From Phocaeicola_A sp964481755 (GTDB taxonomy: Bacteria > Bacteroidota > Bacteroidia > Bacteroidales > Bacteroidaceae), in the NCBI GenBank assembly GCA_964481755.1, contig CAYZVH010000096.1:1-11744 (forward strand): 11,744 nt of DNA. The letters run 5' to 3'. Position numbers and translations under genes: made by a program. The notes under the pieces were generated by a model. The model worked only from the letters and a program-made list of their open reading frames with translations. It had not been told where the DNA came from and did not search any database. This document shows positions 1-7,880 of this stretch, piece by piece (within the stretch, counting starts at the first letter, position 1; every line of letters begins with the position of its first letter).

Positions 1-61
1 CCGCGCCCAGGCTCCAGTACTCCTCGTCCGTCAGATACTGCTTCCACGCTTTCTGTGCCAT
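1..61 (-). CDS. Start of next phage gene or +1-frameshift continuation (partial)
   Basis: An ATG at 59-61 opens a frame that reads MAQKAWKQYLTDEEYWSLGA and runs off the window. It is rich in Trp, Tyr and acidic residues, like the other virion proteins here. An AAGGGGGA stretch 9 nt upstream could serve as a ribosome binding site. The frame is +1 relative to the large gene at 1-3275, whose own last 20 codons read as low-quality sequence. Either this is a separate gene overlapping the end of the large one, or the large gene continues into this frame by a frameshift, a real one or a sequencing error in the AAAAGGGGG run. Only 20 codons are visible, so function cannot be stated. Confidence 0.35.
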   Translation of the reverse strand, partial: MAQKAWKQYLTDEEYWSLGA

Positions 62-3000
62 TGCCCATGTCCCCCTTTTCAGGATAGAAGTTGTTCCGGG
101 CCACGCTCAGAAGGTCGTTCACGGCCTCCTCCCGGGTGGCGAAGGGTCCGCCCTTGTAGGCGTTGGCCCGGGCGTCCGTCACAATGCCGCTGCTGCCCTT
201 GGCCCGGTCGATGCTCACCCGGTAGCCGTCCGCCGTCCGGGTGATGGAGTAGCGGATCCCGTCTGCCTCTGCCAGGTTGTACGTGCCCAGCCGCCCGGCG
301 AGATAGTCGTAGCCGCTCTGGTTTTCTCCAGTATAGCCGCTTTCCTCGGAAAGGGCAAGGTCTGCGCTCTCCCGGGCCGTCGCGGAATCCGCCTGCCCGG
401 CGAGATACGCCGCCTTTGCCTGCGGCTCGCTGACGGTGGTGAAGCCTCCCGATACTGCCGTAAGGTCGCCGCCGCTTTTGCCGGTGCTGTATGCCTTCAT
501 CATCTCGGCGATGTACTTTGCCGGGTCCTGCCCGTTGCTGTACATCTCCGTCAGCGCCTTTGCACCTGCCTTTTCAACCGTCTTCGCAAACTCTTCCACC
601 TGCCCGCCCGGATGATAGGTCGGCTCTGCCGCTGCAGGCTTTTCAGCGGCCGCAGCTGCGGGCTTTTCCGTAAGATTGCCGTCCTTGTCAACGTCGTACC
701 CTTCAAGCAGCGTCGGCAGCGCGCCGCTTTCAACGGCCTCATTCACTGCCTGCTGGTTGATCACATCGAGCGGGCCCTCGCCGTAAAACGCGCCGATGAG
801 GTCCTCCGTTGATACGTTTTCATACGGGTCCGCGCTCTCGGCGGTGGTGGCTGCAGGAACTGCCGCCGCTTCCTCGGTGCTCACTTCGGCGCTTGCTTCC
901 TGCTGCCGTGCCGCAAGGCTCCGGATCTCGGCCTTCACCTGGGCCAGGGGCGCGTCCGTGTTGATGTGCTGCCCCGTAGCGGTTTCCAGAATGGATACCG
1001 CTGCTTCGCTCCGGGCCAGCCGCCCGGCGTCGTTGCCGGTGATCTCCTCGCCCTGCAGAATCGCCTCCACGGCGGGGGCCAGCGTGGCCGCCTGCTGCTC
1101 TGTGGCGCCTGCGGCGATCAGCTGATCCGTCACGGTCCCGGCAGCTCCTGCCGCCGGTGCGATGCCTCCGGGTACTGCCGGGGTGTCCGTCGGGGCGGTG
1201 GGCCCGGTGGGGCTCGTGCTTCCGGCGGTGGAAAGTCCCTGCTCCACGGCGGCGCTCATCAGCTGCTTGAGCTCCTCGTCCGCCGCTGCCTGTACGCTCT
1301 GGCCGCCTGCCGCCGCTGCTCCGGTCCCGGGCAGCAGATTCCCCGGGGCCGTGGTCGCCGCCTTGGCGTTGGCAAAGCCCGTGGCGTACTGCTGCATGGC
1401 CGCCTCGATGGTGTCCAGGGCTCCGTTCAGATTGTTTACCGTGCTCTGCTGTCCGGCTATGTAGTAGCGGTTCAGGCTGGTGCGGGTCTCCTGGGTGAAG
1501 CCGATGATGAAGTCGGCCAGCTCTGCCCGCTCTGCAGGGGTCATGTTGTTCCAGTTCTGGGCAAGATAGGCGTACCGCTCCTGCAGCGTGGCCACAGCGG
1601 CTTCCATCTTGGCCTTGTTGGCCGTGGAGGTCTGATAGGTGGAAATGCCGGACTGCAGCAGGGACAGGGCGAAGGCCGTCGCCAGCTGGGTGGCCATCTC
1701 CTCCCGGCTGGGCTTGTTCTCGCTCAGGGCGTACTCCGTCCCGATGTTGGCCCACGCCGAGGCGGTGGAGCTGGTCGTCGCCCGCACAAATTCCCCGAAG
1801 GGGGTCATCAGGCCCTTGTTGCGCAGCAGCGTGGCAATGCCTGTGCTGGTCAGGCCCTCCGCAAGGCCGCCCGCAAGGCCCGCTGCGCCGCTGATGCCGA
1901 TGCTCTTGGCGTAGTCTCCGCCGCTCACCAGCCCCGTGGCCGCACTGCCTGCGTTCTGTACCGCGTCCGTGGCTGCAAAAGTCAGGGCGTTGGTGGCGAT
2001 CCTCGTCACCAGGGGGCTCACGTTCAGCGCGATCTGGCTGCCGCCGATGGTGATGCCGCCACGCAGGGCGGCGGTTCCGGCATTCGCCGCAGCGCCGATG
2101 CCGCTGCCGATGCCGTAGGCCAGGGCCAGATTGCCGCCCACAGCGCCCGCGCCGTAGGCGTAGGGGTGCTCCTCCTGGGCCGCCTGGCTCTCCTGCAGCA
2201 GGTCGGTGTACACTTCCCGGTTCCGCTCGGACATCTCCTCGTTTCCCGTTATCTTGGAGATGCCGGCCCCCAGCGCGGCGGATACGGAGGAAAGCCCCGT
2301 GCCGTTCAGCGCGCCCAGAGCCAGCGCCTCGATGCCGGTGTAGCTCTTGTCCGTCGCCGTGTTCAGGTATTCGTAGGCTGCGTCCTTGCCCTCCGTGGCG
2401 TAGACGTAGTTGAAGGTCTTCACCGTATCCTCCGGCAGATCCTTCCAGTAGTCGTGGGTGGTGGCGTACAGGGTATTGGAGCCGCCCAGGTCGTTCAGCC
2501 CCTGTATGCTCTGGGCGTCCTCGTCTCCGTTGATGTAGTCGTAGAGAATGTCGCCATACCCGGTGTCCGTGTAAGTGCCCGTCCAGGCGTTGTACTTCGC
2601 CTCGCCGGTCTTCGTGCTCTTGTACTGGCTCTTCTCGTTGAAGTCCTCCGCCTGGGGTGCTGCCTGCCAGCGCTGCAGCTTCTGGTAGGTGTTGTAGTCA
2701 TCCTCGTCCTTGAACTGCGTCCAGTAGTTGTACGCGCTGTCCACGCCGCCCCGCAGCCCCTCCAGATAGTCGTCTCCCTCGTTGAGTGCGGTGAGGATCT
2801 GCTGCGTGGCCTCCTCGCCGTACATCTCGTCATACATGGACTTGTACGCCGTGAAGTAGTTCTTGTAGTCCTTCCCTTGCTTGGAGAGGGCGTCCAGCGA
2901 GCGGTAGGTGTCGTCCCGGTACTTGGTGATATCCTCATTGCTTTGGTAGGTGTCGCCCGTCCGGCTCTGGTACTCGCTGCCGGCATTGCCGGAGAAGCGG

Positions 3001-3275
3001 TTCATCTGCTCCAGCCAGGAGTTGAAACCCACTTCCTCGTCTCGCCACGCGGTCACGCCCTTGTTCTTGCGCGTCCACTCGGAGAAGGAGCTGGGCTTGT
3101 CGTCCCTTGCGATGTTCTTCGCAGCGGAATTTGCGGAATTTGAGGAATTTGAGGCGGCCGTGGTCGCTGTCGCTTCCGCGGTCGCGCCGCTGGCGGCGGA
3201 CTGTGCCTTGCCCGCCGCCGCCGTGTTCTGCTGCTGTTCCTGCTTGCGCTTTTGGGTCCAGCTGGAAAAACTCAT
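1..3275 (-). CDS. Large phage virion protein, probable internal/ejection protein (3' end beyond window)
   Basis: An open frame of about 1,091 codons runs from the ATG at 3273-3275 to the window edge without a stop. The start is well supported: TAAGGAGGA, overlapping the stop codon of the upstream gene, lies 6-7 nt before the ATG. Residues 1 to about 330 are hydrophilic and rich in Tyr, Asp and Gln, with two similar SxWT(Q/R)K segments near residues 5 and 63. Residues about 340-490 form a glycine- and alanine-rich hydrophobic region (GAGAVGGNLALAYG, SGAAGLAGGLAEG) that could insert into membranes. The remainder is Ala/Glu-rich with proline linkers, and the C-terminal part has an AYLAGQAD segment seen in large phage polyvalent proteins of Clostridia. 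By length, position after a neck-like gene and glycine-rich core, it fits an ejection or internal virion protein. A tape measure is the alternative. No enzyme motif was recognised. Confidence 0.72.
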   Translation of the reverse strand, partial: MSFSSWTQKRKQEQQQNTAAAGKAQSAASGATAEATATTAASNSSNSANSAAKNIARDDKPSSFSEWTRKNKGVTAWRDEEVGFNSWLEQMNRFSGNAGSEYQSRTGDTYQSNEDITKYRDDTYRSLDALSKQGKDYKNYFTAYKSMYDEMYGEEATQQILTALNEGDDYLEGLRGGVDSAYNYWTQFKDEDDYNTYQKLQRWQAAPQAEDFNEKSQYKSTKTGEAKYNAWTGTYTDTGYGDILYDYINGDEDAQSIQGLNDLGGSNTLYATTHDYWKDLPEDTVKTFNYVYATEGKDAAYEYLNTATDKSYTGIEALALGALNGTGLSSVSAALGAGISKITGNEEMSERNREVYTDLLQESQAAQEEHPYAYGAGAVGGNLALAYGIGSGIGAAANAGTAALRGGITIGGSQIALNVSPLVTRIATNALTFAATDAVQNAGSAATGLVSGGDYAKSIGISGAAGLAGGLAEGLTSTGIATLLRNKGLMTPFGEFVRATTSSTASAWANIGTEYALSENKPSREEMATQLATAFALSLLQSGISTYQTSTANKAKMEAAVATLQERYAYLAQNWNNMTPAERAELADFIIGFTQETRTSLNRYYIAGQQSTVNNLNGALDTIEAAMQQYATGFANAKAATTAPGNLLPGTGAAAAGGQSVQAAADEELKQLMSAAVEQGLSTAGSTSPTGPTAPTDTPAVPGGIAPAAGAAGTVTDQLIAAGATEQQAATLAPAVEAILQGEEITGNDAGRLARSEAAVSILETATGQHINTDAPLAQVKAEIRSLAARQQEASAEVSTEEAAAVPAATTAESADPYENVSTEDLIGAFYGEGPLDVINQQAVNEAVESGALPTLLEGYDVDKDGNLTEKPAAAAAEKPAAAEPTYHPGGQVEEFAKTVEKAGAKALTEMYSNGQDPAKYIAEMMKAYSTGKSGGDLTAVSGGFTTVSEPQAKAAYLAGQADSATARESADLALSEESGYTGENQSGYDYLAGRLGTYNLAEADGIRYSITRTADGYRVSIDRAKGSSGIVTDARANAYKGGPFATREEAVNDLLSVARNNFYPEKGDMGNGTESVEAVSDGRGVLEPGR
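3126..3152 (-). repeat. Three 9-bp tandem units inside the large virion gene
   Basis: On the plus strand GGAATTTG(C/A) occurs three times in a row. In the gene it encodes SNSSNSANS within the low-complexity Ala/Ser/Thr-rich segment near the N-terminus (residues about 42-50). It is a linker-type coding microrepeat; length variation between related phages would be expected. The AT-rich codons contrast with the surrounding GC-rich codons. Confidence 0.7.
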
Positions 3276-3287
3276 GGTCCGTCCTCC

Positions 3288-4832
3288 TTACTTTTCGCCG
3301 TAGCTCTCGATGCAATACTGAACATAGGCCGTCAGGTAGTCTGCGTAGCTGTCGTACTCCGTGACTTCCGTCCCGCCCTGGCCGGACTGCTGGTAGCTGT
3401 TTTTGTGCCGCGCCCACTCGGATTGCGTCATCGCGCCGGAGGCGTTGCCGTTGGGCACGCCGTTCTCCTTCATGTAGGCCACGGCCTCGCTGTAATTGCT
3501 GAAGCTTGGCACGCTCCCGCTGTCCTCTGTGCCGCCGTCGTCGTAGGGCTGGCCGTAGTAGTACTCGTAGGCCGCCCGGGTGGTGTCGTTCACAATGCCG
3601 TTTTCCAGGGCATTCAGGGTCTGAGCCGCCGTCAGGGTGGGCTTGCTGCTGCCAGAGCCGGAGCCGGAGCCGCTGCTCTTGCTGCTGCTCTTGGAGCCGG
3701 AACCGGAGCTGCTGCTCTTCAGCGCCGCCGCCTGCTCCTGGGCCTTCTGGTCGGCGTAATATTTCTCCAGGGTGTTCAGCTCGCTCTGGGTGTAGCCGGA
3801 GGCCGACACCAGATCCGCGTCCAGATCCTTCACCGCGCCGTAGGCGGCAAGATACGCGTTGATCCGGTTCTGCGCGTCCGCCTTGCTGGTGGCCGCCTGG
3901 CTGTCGGCGTAGTCGCTGCGGCTGTCGGTGTACTCCTGGTTGTACTTCACGTCGCCCACCGCGTCCCGGTAGGCCCCGTAGGCGTTGCTGTAGTCCGTGT
4001 TGTACTGCCCCAGCTCGTCGAGATAGCGGTTGTAGGCCGTGTCGTTGGCGCTGTTTAGGACACTCAGATTCTCCGCCAGGTCGCTCCGGTCGCTGGAGTA
4101 CATCTGCCGGGCCACTTCCTCCAGCTGGCTCATGTACTCGTTGTACTGCTGCTGGGCAGCAGTGGTGGCGTAGGAGCTTGCAAGGCCGCCCGTGCGGCTG
4201 CTGATCTGGCCCAGCACGTCCTGCATGCTCATCTGCCCCTGGATGCCGTAGCGGTCTGCCAGGGCCTTGTACTGGTCGCTCTGCGTCCAGTCGGCGTAGT
4301 CCATGTTGGTCAGCTGGTCGATTACCCCGCTGGTGTCGTAGGGGTCGCCGGAGTAGGAGGGCTTCTCGCTGGCCAGCGCCTCCAGTTGGGCCTGCAGCTC
4401 CTCCAGCCGCTGGGCGTATGCGTCCTGCGCGATCGGGTTGTACTCGTTGCCGTACTGGCCGCCGGAGTAGCCGTAGTTCTTGCGCAGGTTCTCCACGTAG
4501 TTGTGGGCCGCGTCCCAGCTGGTCTGCCCGCTCCGGGCCGCGTTTCGGATCGCGTCGGCCTGCTGCAGCTCGTCCGCGCTGAAATACAGCTGGTCGTACA
4601 CGCTGTTGCCGCTCTTGCTCCCGCCGGATCCGCTGCTCCCGCTGCCGGAGCCGGTCTTGTACTCGTCGCCGTACTGCCCGCCGGAGTAACCGGCGCTGGC
4701 CCGGATCTTCTCCGCCGCGCTGTGGGCGTCTGCCCAGCTCATGCTGCCGCTCTGGGCGGCCTTGGTCAGCTTGTCGATGGAGCTCTGCTGCTCGCTGGAT
4801 AGATACTCCTTGTCGTATTTGGATACTGCCAT
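3288..4832 (-). CDS. 514-aa phage structural protein with duplicated GYSGGQYG module
   Basis: The ATG at 4830-4832 is preceded by GGAGG 7 nt upstream, and the gene begins 3 nt after the stop of the coiled-coil gene. The N-terminus holds two copies of a roughly 40-residue module (about residues 17-58 and 88-131). Each copy ends in a Trp/Ala/His helix followed by GYSGGQYG(D/N)EY. A Ser/Gly linker (about 59-77) separates them. A long Gln/Ala/Tyr-rich helical middle follows, then a second Ser/Gly/Lys linker around residues 373-398, and a Tyr-rich C-terminus. No signal peptide, membrane span or catalytic motif is visible. Similar modules are familiar from uncharacterised virion proteins of Clostridial phages (recollection, not a search). 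Its place between neck-like and ejection-like genes suggests a virion or tail role; the exact role is unknown. Confidence 0.8.
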   Translation of the reverse strand: MAVSKYDKEYLSSEQQSSIDKLTKAAQSGSMSWADAHSAAEKIRASAGYSGGQYGDEYKTGSGSGSSGSGGSKSGNSVYDQLYFSADELQQADAIRNAARSGQTSWDAAHNYVENLRKNYGYSGGQYGNEYNPIAQDAYAQRLEELQAQLEALASEKPSYSGDPYDTSGVIDQLTNMDYADWTQSDQYKALADRYGIQGQMSMQDVLGQISSRTGGLASSYATTAAQQQYNEYMSQLEEVARQMYSSDRSDLAENLSVLNSANDTAYNRYLDELGQYNTDYSNAYGAYRDAVGDVKYNQEYTDSRSDYADSQAATSKADAQNRINAYLAAYGAVKDLDADLVSASGYTQSELNTLEKYYADQKAQEQAAALKSSSSGSGSKSSSKSSGSGSGSGSSKPTLTAAQTLNALENGIVNDTTRAAYEYYYGQPYDDGGTEDSGSVPSFSNYSEAVAYMKENGVPNGNASGAMTQSEWARHKNSYQQSGQGGTEVTEYDSYADYLTAYVQYCIESYGEK

Positions 4833-4835
4833 TGC

Positions 4836-5192
4836 TTAACCTCCGTTCTTCTGCTCCAGGGCCGTCACCCGGGCCTCCAGGCTGTCCAGCCGGGTGTCTA
4901 AGGTTCCCACGCTGTCCAGCAGGCTGTTTACCTGCCCCTGCAGGGTCGTTACATTTCCGCTCAGGCCGTTCACCGTGCTCTGCAGGGCCGAGAGGCTGTT
5001 GCTCATGGCCGTCACCAGCACGTAGATCTCCGCGCTGGATACGCCCGCCGCGGATACGGTCTTGGTCATGTTCCGCATGGCGAACTCGATGCGCTCGCCC
5101 ATGTAGCGGATATAGTTCTCCACAATGGAAAGGCTGCCGCCGGGGTCCTGCACGTTCAGCTTGTCCATGCTCTCCGGTAAAACTGCTGCCAT
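4836..5192 (-). CDS. Small coiled-coil phage protein (118 aa)
   Basis: The ATG at 5190-5192 overlaps the TAA of the upstream gene by one base (TAATG), a translational-coupling arrangement. GGGGAG lies about 9 nt upstream. The first 50 residues include an amphipathic segment (IVENYIRYMGERIEFAMRN). From residue about 60 to the end the sequence is a heptad coiled coil with regular Leu/Val spacing and ends in LEARVTALEQKNGG, so it probably forms a trimeric or other oligomeric rod. A second Met at residue 9 is a possible alternative start. It is likely a small structural, spike or chaperone-like component made with its neighbours. No specific family was recognised. Confidence 0.78.
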   Translation of the reverse strand: MAAVLPESMDKLNVQDPGGSLSIVENYIRYMGERIEFAMRNMTKTVSAAGVSSAEIYVLVTAMSNSLSALQSTVNGLSGNVTTLQGQVNSLLDSVGTLDTRLDSLEARVTALEQKNGG

Positions 5193-6742
5193 TACACATC
5201 ACTCCCCACGCTGAACTCCCGCAGCAGGGAGAGGATCGTGCACGGCCCCTTTCCCTGCAGCCGGATCTCGAATTTGTCGCAGCGGTTCAGGGCGATCCGC
5301 AGGGGGACCACATCGTTCTCCCGGCCTACCACCTTGCCGCAGCTTCGCCAGGGCTGCCCGTCGCACCGTACCTCCGCCGTCAGATAGCTGCCGCGGGGCA
5401 ATTCCACCCGCAGCAGCAGCCGGGAGTAGGTCTTGCGCCCCTGGATCGTTTCATAAAAGGGCGTGAACTGGGCCAGCCACTCCAGCCCCGCCTCGTCCTC
5501 GCCGCTGTCTGCCAGCCACACGCTGCCGCTGCCGTCCATGAAATAAAGGTCCTTGCCGATCCGGGCGAAGTCCACCGCCTGGGTGGCGTCCTCCTTCACC
5601 CAGATCCCCGCCCGGGTCTCGTAGATCAGGAAGTGGTAGGAGCTTCCCTCCTTCACGCACAGGTAGTAGCTGTCGCCGTCGCTGCCGCTCACCGCCTCCG
5701 TGAAGTGCCGCTGCCCGAAGTTGGCCGAGATCAGAGAGGGCGTCCCGCCGGAGTAGGCGTACACCCCGTGCAGCCCCATGTAGAACAGCACCTCGTTGAT
5801 GACCTGCAGGCTCTTGTGGCACCCCGCCTGCAGCCCCTCGATGTCGTAGGTGTACAGGCTGTACTCCGAGGGATAGCCTCCCAGGATCTTGTGCAGCTTC
5901 GTCTCCTTCCAGAAAAGAACGCTGCTGGTCAGCTTGCAGCACCCGGTGAAGTTTCCCTCCGTGCCCACCGCCAGGGCGTAGCTGTCCGTGGAAAGGCCCT
6001 CAAACACGTTGAAATTGGTGGGGTCGCCCAGACTGCTGGCGTAGATGGTCTGGGCATCGTTGCTGCACCCCCACAGCCGGTTCTCGCTCTCGCAGATGTA
6101 GTCCATGTCCGGCACCTTCCGCTCCAGCTTGATGGCCGTGCTCTCCTCCGTGGCGGCGGTAAATACCTTGTCCTGTACGGTGATGGTGTCCGCCGTCAGG
6201 CTCTTGATGACGATGTCCTTGTTGTTGGCCGTCTCCGTGGTGCAGCCTGACAGAGTGATGGCGTCTCCGGCAGCGAGGGATTCCGTCAGGTCGCCCCAGC
6301 CCGTCACCTTCATGGTGCTGGTGGTAAATACGGCCTTGCTCCCCGTCACCGTGGCCGCCAGCGGCTTCACCGTCCGGGTCTTCATGTCCAGATACACCTT
6401 GTCCGGCCAGATCACCATCTTCGTGTTCACCACGGCGAACTGCTTCACCCCTGCGGTGACGGTGCCCACCACGTCCCCGTCGTACAGCAGGTCCGTGCCC
6501 TCCACCACCACCAGCTTGCCCCACGCCGTCAGGGCCGTGCCTCCGGCGTAGTAGTCCGTGTCGTTTTTCTTCTGCCTGGCCCGCCCGTGCCGGGTGGTCA
6601 GATAGGGATACCGCCGTGCGGACAGGTTCATGCTGTCCCGCAGGTCCCCGTCCTGCAGCTGATCCGACCAGTTGATGCCCCGCATGGCCACGATCTCGCT
6701 TTTGCTCTTGCCGATGCTGTACTGAATTTCCGGCAGCCGCAT
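5192..6742 (-). CDS. Probable phage neck/nozzle beta-propeller protein (516 aa)
   Basis: The ATG at 6740-6742 overlaps the region just before the upstream stop (TGA at 6744-6746), with AGGTGA a few bases upstream. The protein is almost entirely beta-rich, with many short strands and Gly/Asp turns. It opens with a basic segment (residues about 40-60). A TIYASSLGDPTNFNVFEGLS segment near residue 235 and the following DSYALAVG are typical of phage proteins that form a ring below the portal, such as P22 gp10-type stabilisation proteins and T7 gp12-type nozzles. That comparison rests on remembered family resemblance and context, not on a search. The C-terminal 100 residues look like a beta-sandwich. 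The position just after a connector-like gene and before ejection-like genes supports a neck or tail-tube role. A tail tip protein is the alternative. Confidence 0.7.
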   Translation of the reverse strand: MRLPEIQYSIGKSKSEIVAMRGINWSDQLQDGDLRDSMNLSARRYPYLTTRHGRARQKKNDTDYYAGGTALTAWGKLVVVEGTDLLYDGDVVGTVTAGVKQFAVVNTKMVIWPDKVYLDMKTRTVKPLAATVTGSKAVFTTSTMKVTGWGDLTESLAAGDAITLSGCTTETANNKDIVIKSLTADTITVQDKVFTAATEESTAIKLERKVPDMDYICESENRLWGCSNDAQTIYASSLGDPTNFNVFEGLSTDSYALAVGTEGNFTGCCKLTSSVLFWKETKLHKILGGYPSEYSLYTYDIEGLQAGCHKSLQVINEVLFYMGLHGVYAYSGGTPSLISANFGQRHFTEAVSGSDGDSYYLCVKEGSSYHFLIYETRAGIWVKEDATQAVDFARIGKDLYFMDGSGSVWLADSGEDEAGLEWLAQFTPFYETIQGRKTYSRLLLRVELPRGSYLTAEVRCDGQPWRSCGKVVGRENDVVPLRIALNRCDKFEIRLQGKGPCTILSLLREFSVGSDV

Positions 6743-6743
6743 C

Positions 6744-7091
6744 TCACATCACCTGCCACTTCCACCGGATCTTGGGCCGGTGCCCCCGCCGGTACCAGGC
6801 CTGAGCCTCCTGCAGCGCCGCGTCGTACACCGCCAGGTCGTTGGCGTACAGGCTCATCTCCTGGTTGTAGTAGTCGATCTTGCAGATGAGATACAGCTGG
6901 TAGATCTCCTCATGGGGTGCGCCCATCAAAAGCTCCGTGTCGATCTCCGGCCAACTGTTTACCGTCGGCTCCTCGCCGAACATCTCTGCCAGCTGCCCGT
7001 CCAGGTCATAGACCCACGCTGCCTTCTGCTCGTCGCTCACCGTGTTCATGCGCAGGGCGTCTGCCCGCTTCATAGCCTCCCGCACTGTCAT
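6744..7091 (-). CDS. Phage connector-like protein (115 aa), function unassigned
   Basis: The ATG at 7089-7091 follows AAAGGAG by about 11 nt and lies 6 nt after the upstream stop. The protein is mainly helical: an N-terminal helix (VREAMKRADALRMN), a Trp/Tyr/Asp-rich middle with the sequence ELLMGAPHEEIYQLYLICKI, and a C-terminal helix with NQEMSLYANDLAVYDAALQE followed by a basic Trp-rich tail (WYRRGHRPKIRWKWQVM). This pattern recurs in small late-operon proteins of Clostridial prophages, where it sits beside head or neck genes. A head-tail connector or neck component is a reasonable inference from size and position. No active-site residues are apparent. Confidence 0.8.
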   Translation of the reverse strand: MTVREAMKRADALRMNTVSDEQKAAWVYDLDGQLAEMFGEEPTVNSWPEIDTELLMGAPHEEIYQLYLICKIDYYNQEMSLYANDLAVYDAALQEAQAWYRRGHRPKIRWKWQVM

Positions 7092-7097
7092 GGGCGC

Positions 7098-7301
7098 TCA
7101 CGCTCCTTTCTCTGCCTCCGCCAGGGCTGCTGTGCCGCCTTGCAAGGCCGCTTCCCGCCGCCGGGAGAGGGAGGGGGAACACCCGTCCCCCTCGTACTCT
7201 TCGATGCCGTGCTGGGCCAGCAGCGCCGCCTGCTCTTCCAGAATGGTCAGAGCCTCCCGCAGCTGCTGCACCAGCCACTGTGTCAGTTCCGGGCCGCTCA
7301 T
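7098..7301 (-). CDS. Small hypothetical phage protein (67 aa)
   Basis: The ATG at 7299-7301 overlaps the TGA of the upstream gene (ATGA overlap), and AGAGGA sits just upstream, which supports this start over an in-frame Met-less extension towards 7358. The sequence MSGPELTQWLVQQLREALTI begins a long amphipathic helix rich in Leu, Glu and Gln. After a short turn containing EEYEGDGCSPS comes an Ala-rich helical tail. No membrane segment or known domain is visible. It belongs to the cluster of tiny phage genes between the RT and the connector-like gene; function unknown. Confidence 0.6.
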   Translation of the reverse strand: MSGPELTQWLVQQLREALTILEEQAALLAQHGIEEYEGDGCSPSLSRRREAALQGGTAALAEAEKGA

Positions 7302-7462
7302 TCCTCTGCCCCGGCCGTGCCGCCGTATTCGGTGGGCACCAGCTCCGGCAGCCCGCACTCGTTGATCAGAATGTCTGCCACCTGGCTTTTCAGCTTGGCC
7401 GGAACCTGGTCGAACTCCGTCTTCCCGAGAATCACTCTCTGTGCAAATAACATAGCCATCAT
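7298..7462 (-). CDS. Small phage protein resembling the CD1375 family (54 aa)
   Basis: Two adjacent ATG codons at 7457-7462 are preceded by AAAGGAAG about 7 nt upstream, so the start is placed at 7462. The frame itself stays open up to 7528. The short protein has the pattern of CD1375-type prophage proteins: a hydrophobic start (MMAMLFAQRVILG), then K-x-x-F-x-x-VP followed by a KxQVxxxLI segment and the acidic GLPEL motif. Proteins of this type are frequent in Clostridial prophages at the end of tail operons, but their role is not known to me. The C-terminus ends in AGAEE and overlaps the next start. Confidence 0.65.
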   Translation of the reverse strand: MMAMLFAQRVILGKTEFDQVPAKLKSQVADILINECGLPELVPTEYGGTAGAEE

Positions 7463-7520
7463 GTCTGTACTTCCTTTCTCAAGTCTGAAATATACGTTTA
7501 ACGCCAGCCCGGCGATAAAC

Positions 7521-7880
7521 TCACGCATAGACCACCGCCGCCATTTCAGCGATGCAGTCTTCGTAGAAGCTCTGCTGATCGGTCAGAGCCGTTACCTGGC
7601 TCTTGAGCAGCTTGTTTTCCTCCTGCAGGGCCTCCACCGCTGCCGTCTTGTCCACGTAGCGGTAGTGCCCCTCAATGGTGTACCAGTCGTAGCACCGCCC
7701 CTCGCTGTCTTCGTCGCTCCGGCAGTGCTCCGCAATGCGGAAGTGGTCCACCAGGTCCCCCTCCGGGAAGGTCCGGCGGGTCTCCGTCTCTCCCGTCAGG
7801 GCGCTGTGGGCCTCGCCCACGGTCAGCAGGGTCTCTGCCGTCACGCCGTCCCGGGTTGTGCTTCCAAAGATGTAGTCCAT
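7521..7880 (-). CDS. Small phage protein with C-terminal coiled coil (119 aa)
   Basis: The start at ATG 7878-7880 is supported by AAAGGAG about 10 nt upstream; an in-frame upstream ATG at 7901 lacks a good site. The gene begins inside the last 40 nt of the reverse transcriptase gene. Residues 1-70 read MDYIFGSTTRDGVTAETL and then FRIAEHC and YDWYTIEGHYR, a pattern common in small proteins next to tail-fibre genes of Clostridial prophages. Residues about 73-105 are a coiled coil (AAVEALQEENKLLKSQVTAL). It was considered as the DGR accessory protein Avd and rejected: Avd is a basic four-helix bundle, while this is an acidic, mostly beta N-terminal domain plus a single helix. Its role is unknown, possibly fibre assembly. 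Confidence 0.75.
   Translation of the reverse strand: MDYIFGSTTRDGVTAETLLTVGEAHSALTGETETRRTFPEGDLVDHFRIAEHCRSDEDSEGRCYDWYTIEGHYRYVDKTAAVEALQEENKLLKSQVTALTDQQSFYEDCIAEMAAVVYA

Noticed and set aside
820..1755. Minus-strand frame of 311 aa
   Set aside because: Alternate frame inside the large gene, with His/Arg/Gly-rich nonsense composition.
966..3143. Long plus-strand open frame (725 aa)
   Set aside because: It is antisense to the large virion gene, has Arg/Gly/Val-biased low-complexity composition, no ribosome binding site and no family resemblance; a GC-driven shadow.
2935..5202. Long minus-strand frame (755 aa) overlapping three genes
   Set aside because: Arg/Gly/Gln-rich out-of-frame reading of the real genes at 1-3275, 3288-4832 and 4836-5192, each of which has its own ribosome binding site.
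7521..7880. Avd accessory protein
   Set aside because: Composition is acidic, N-terminal half is not helical, and it lacks the basic four-helix-bundle pattern of Avd.
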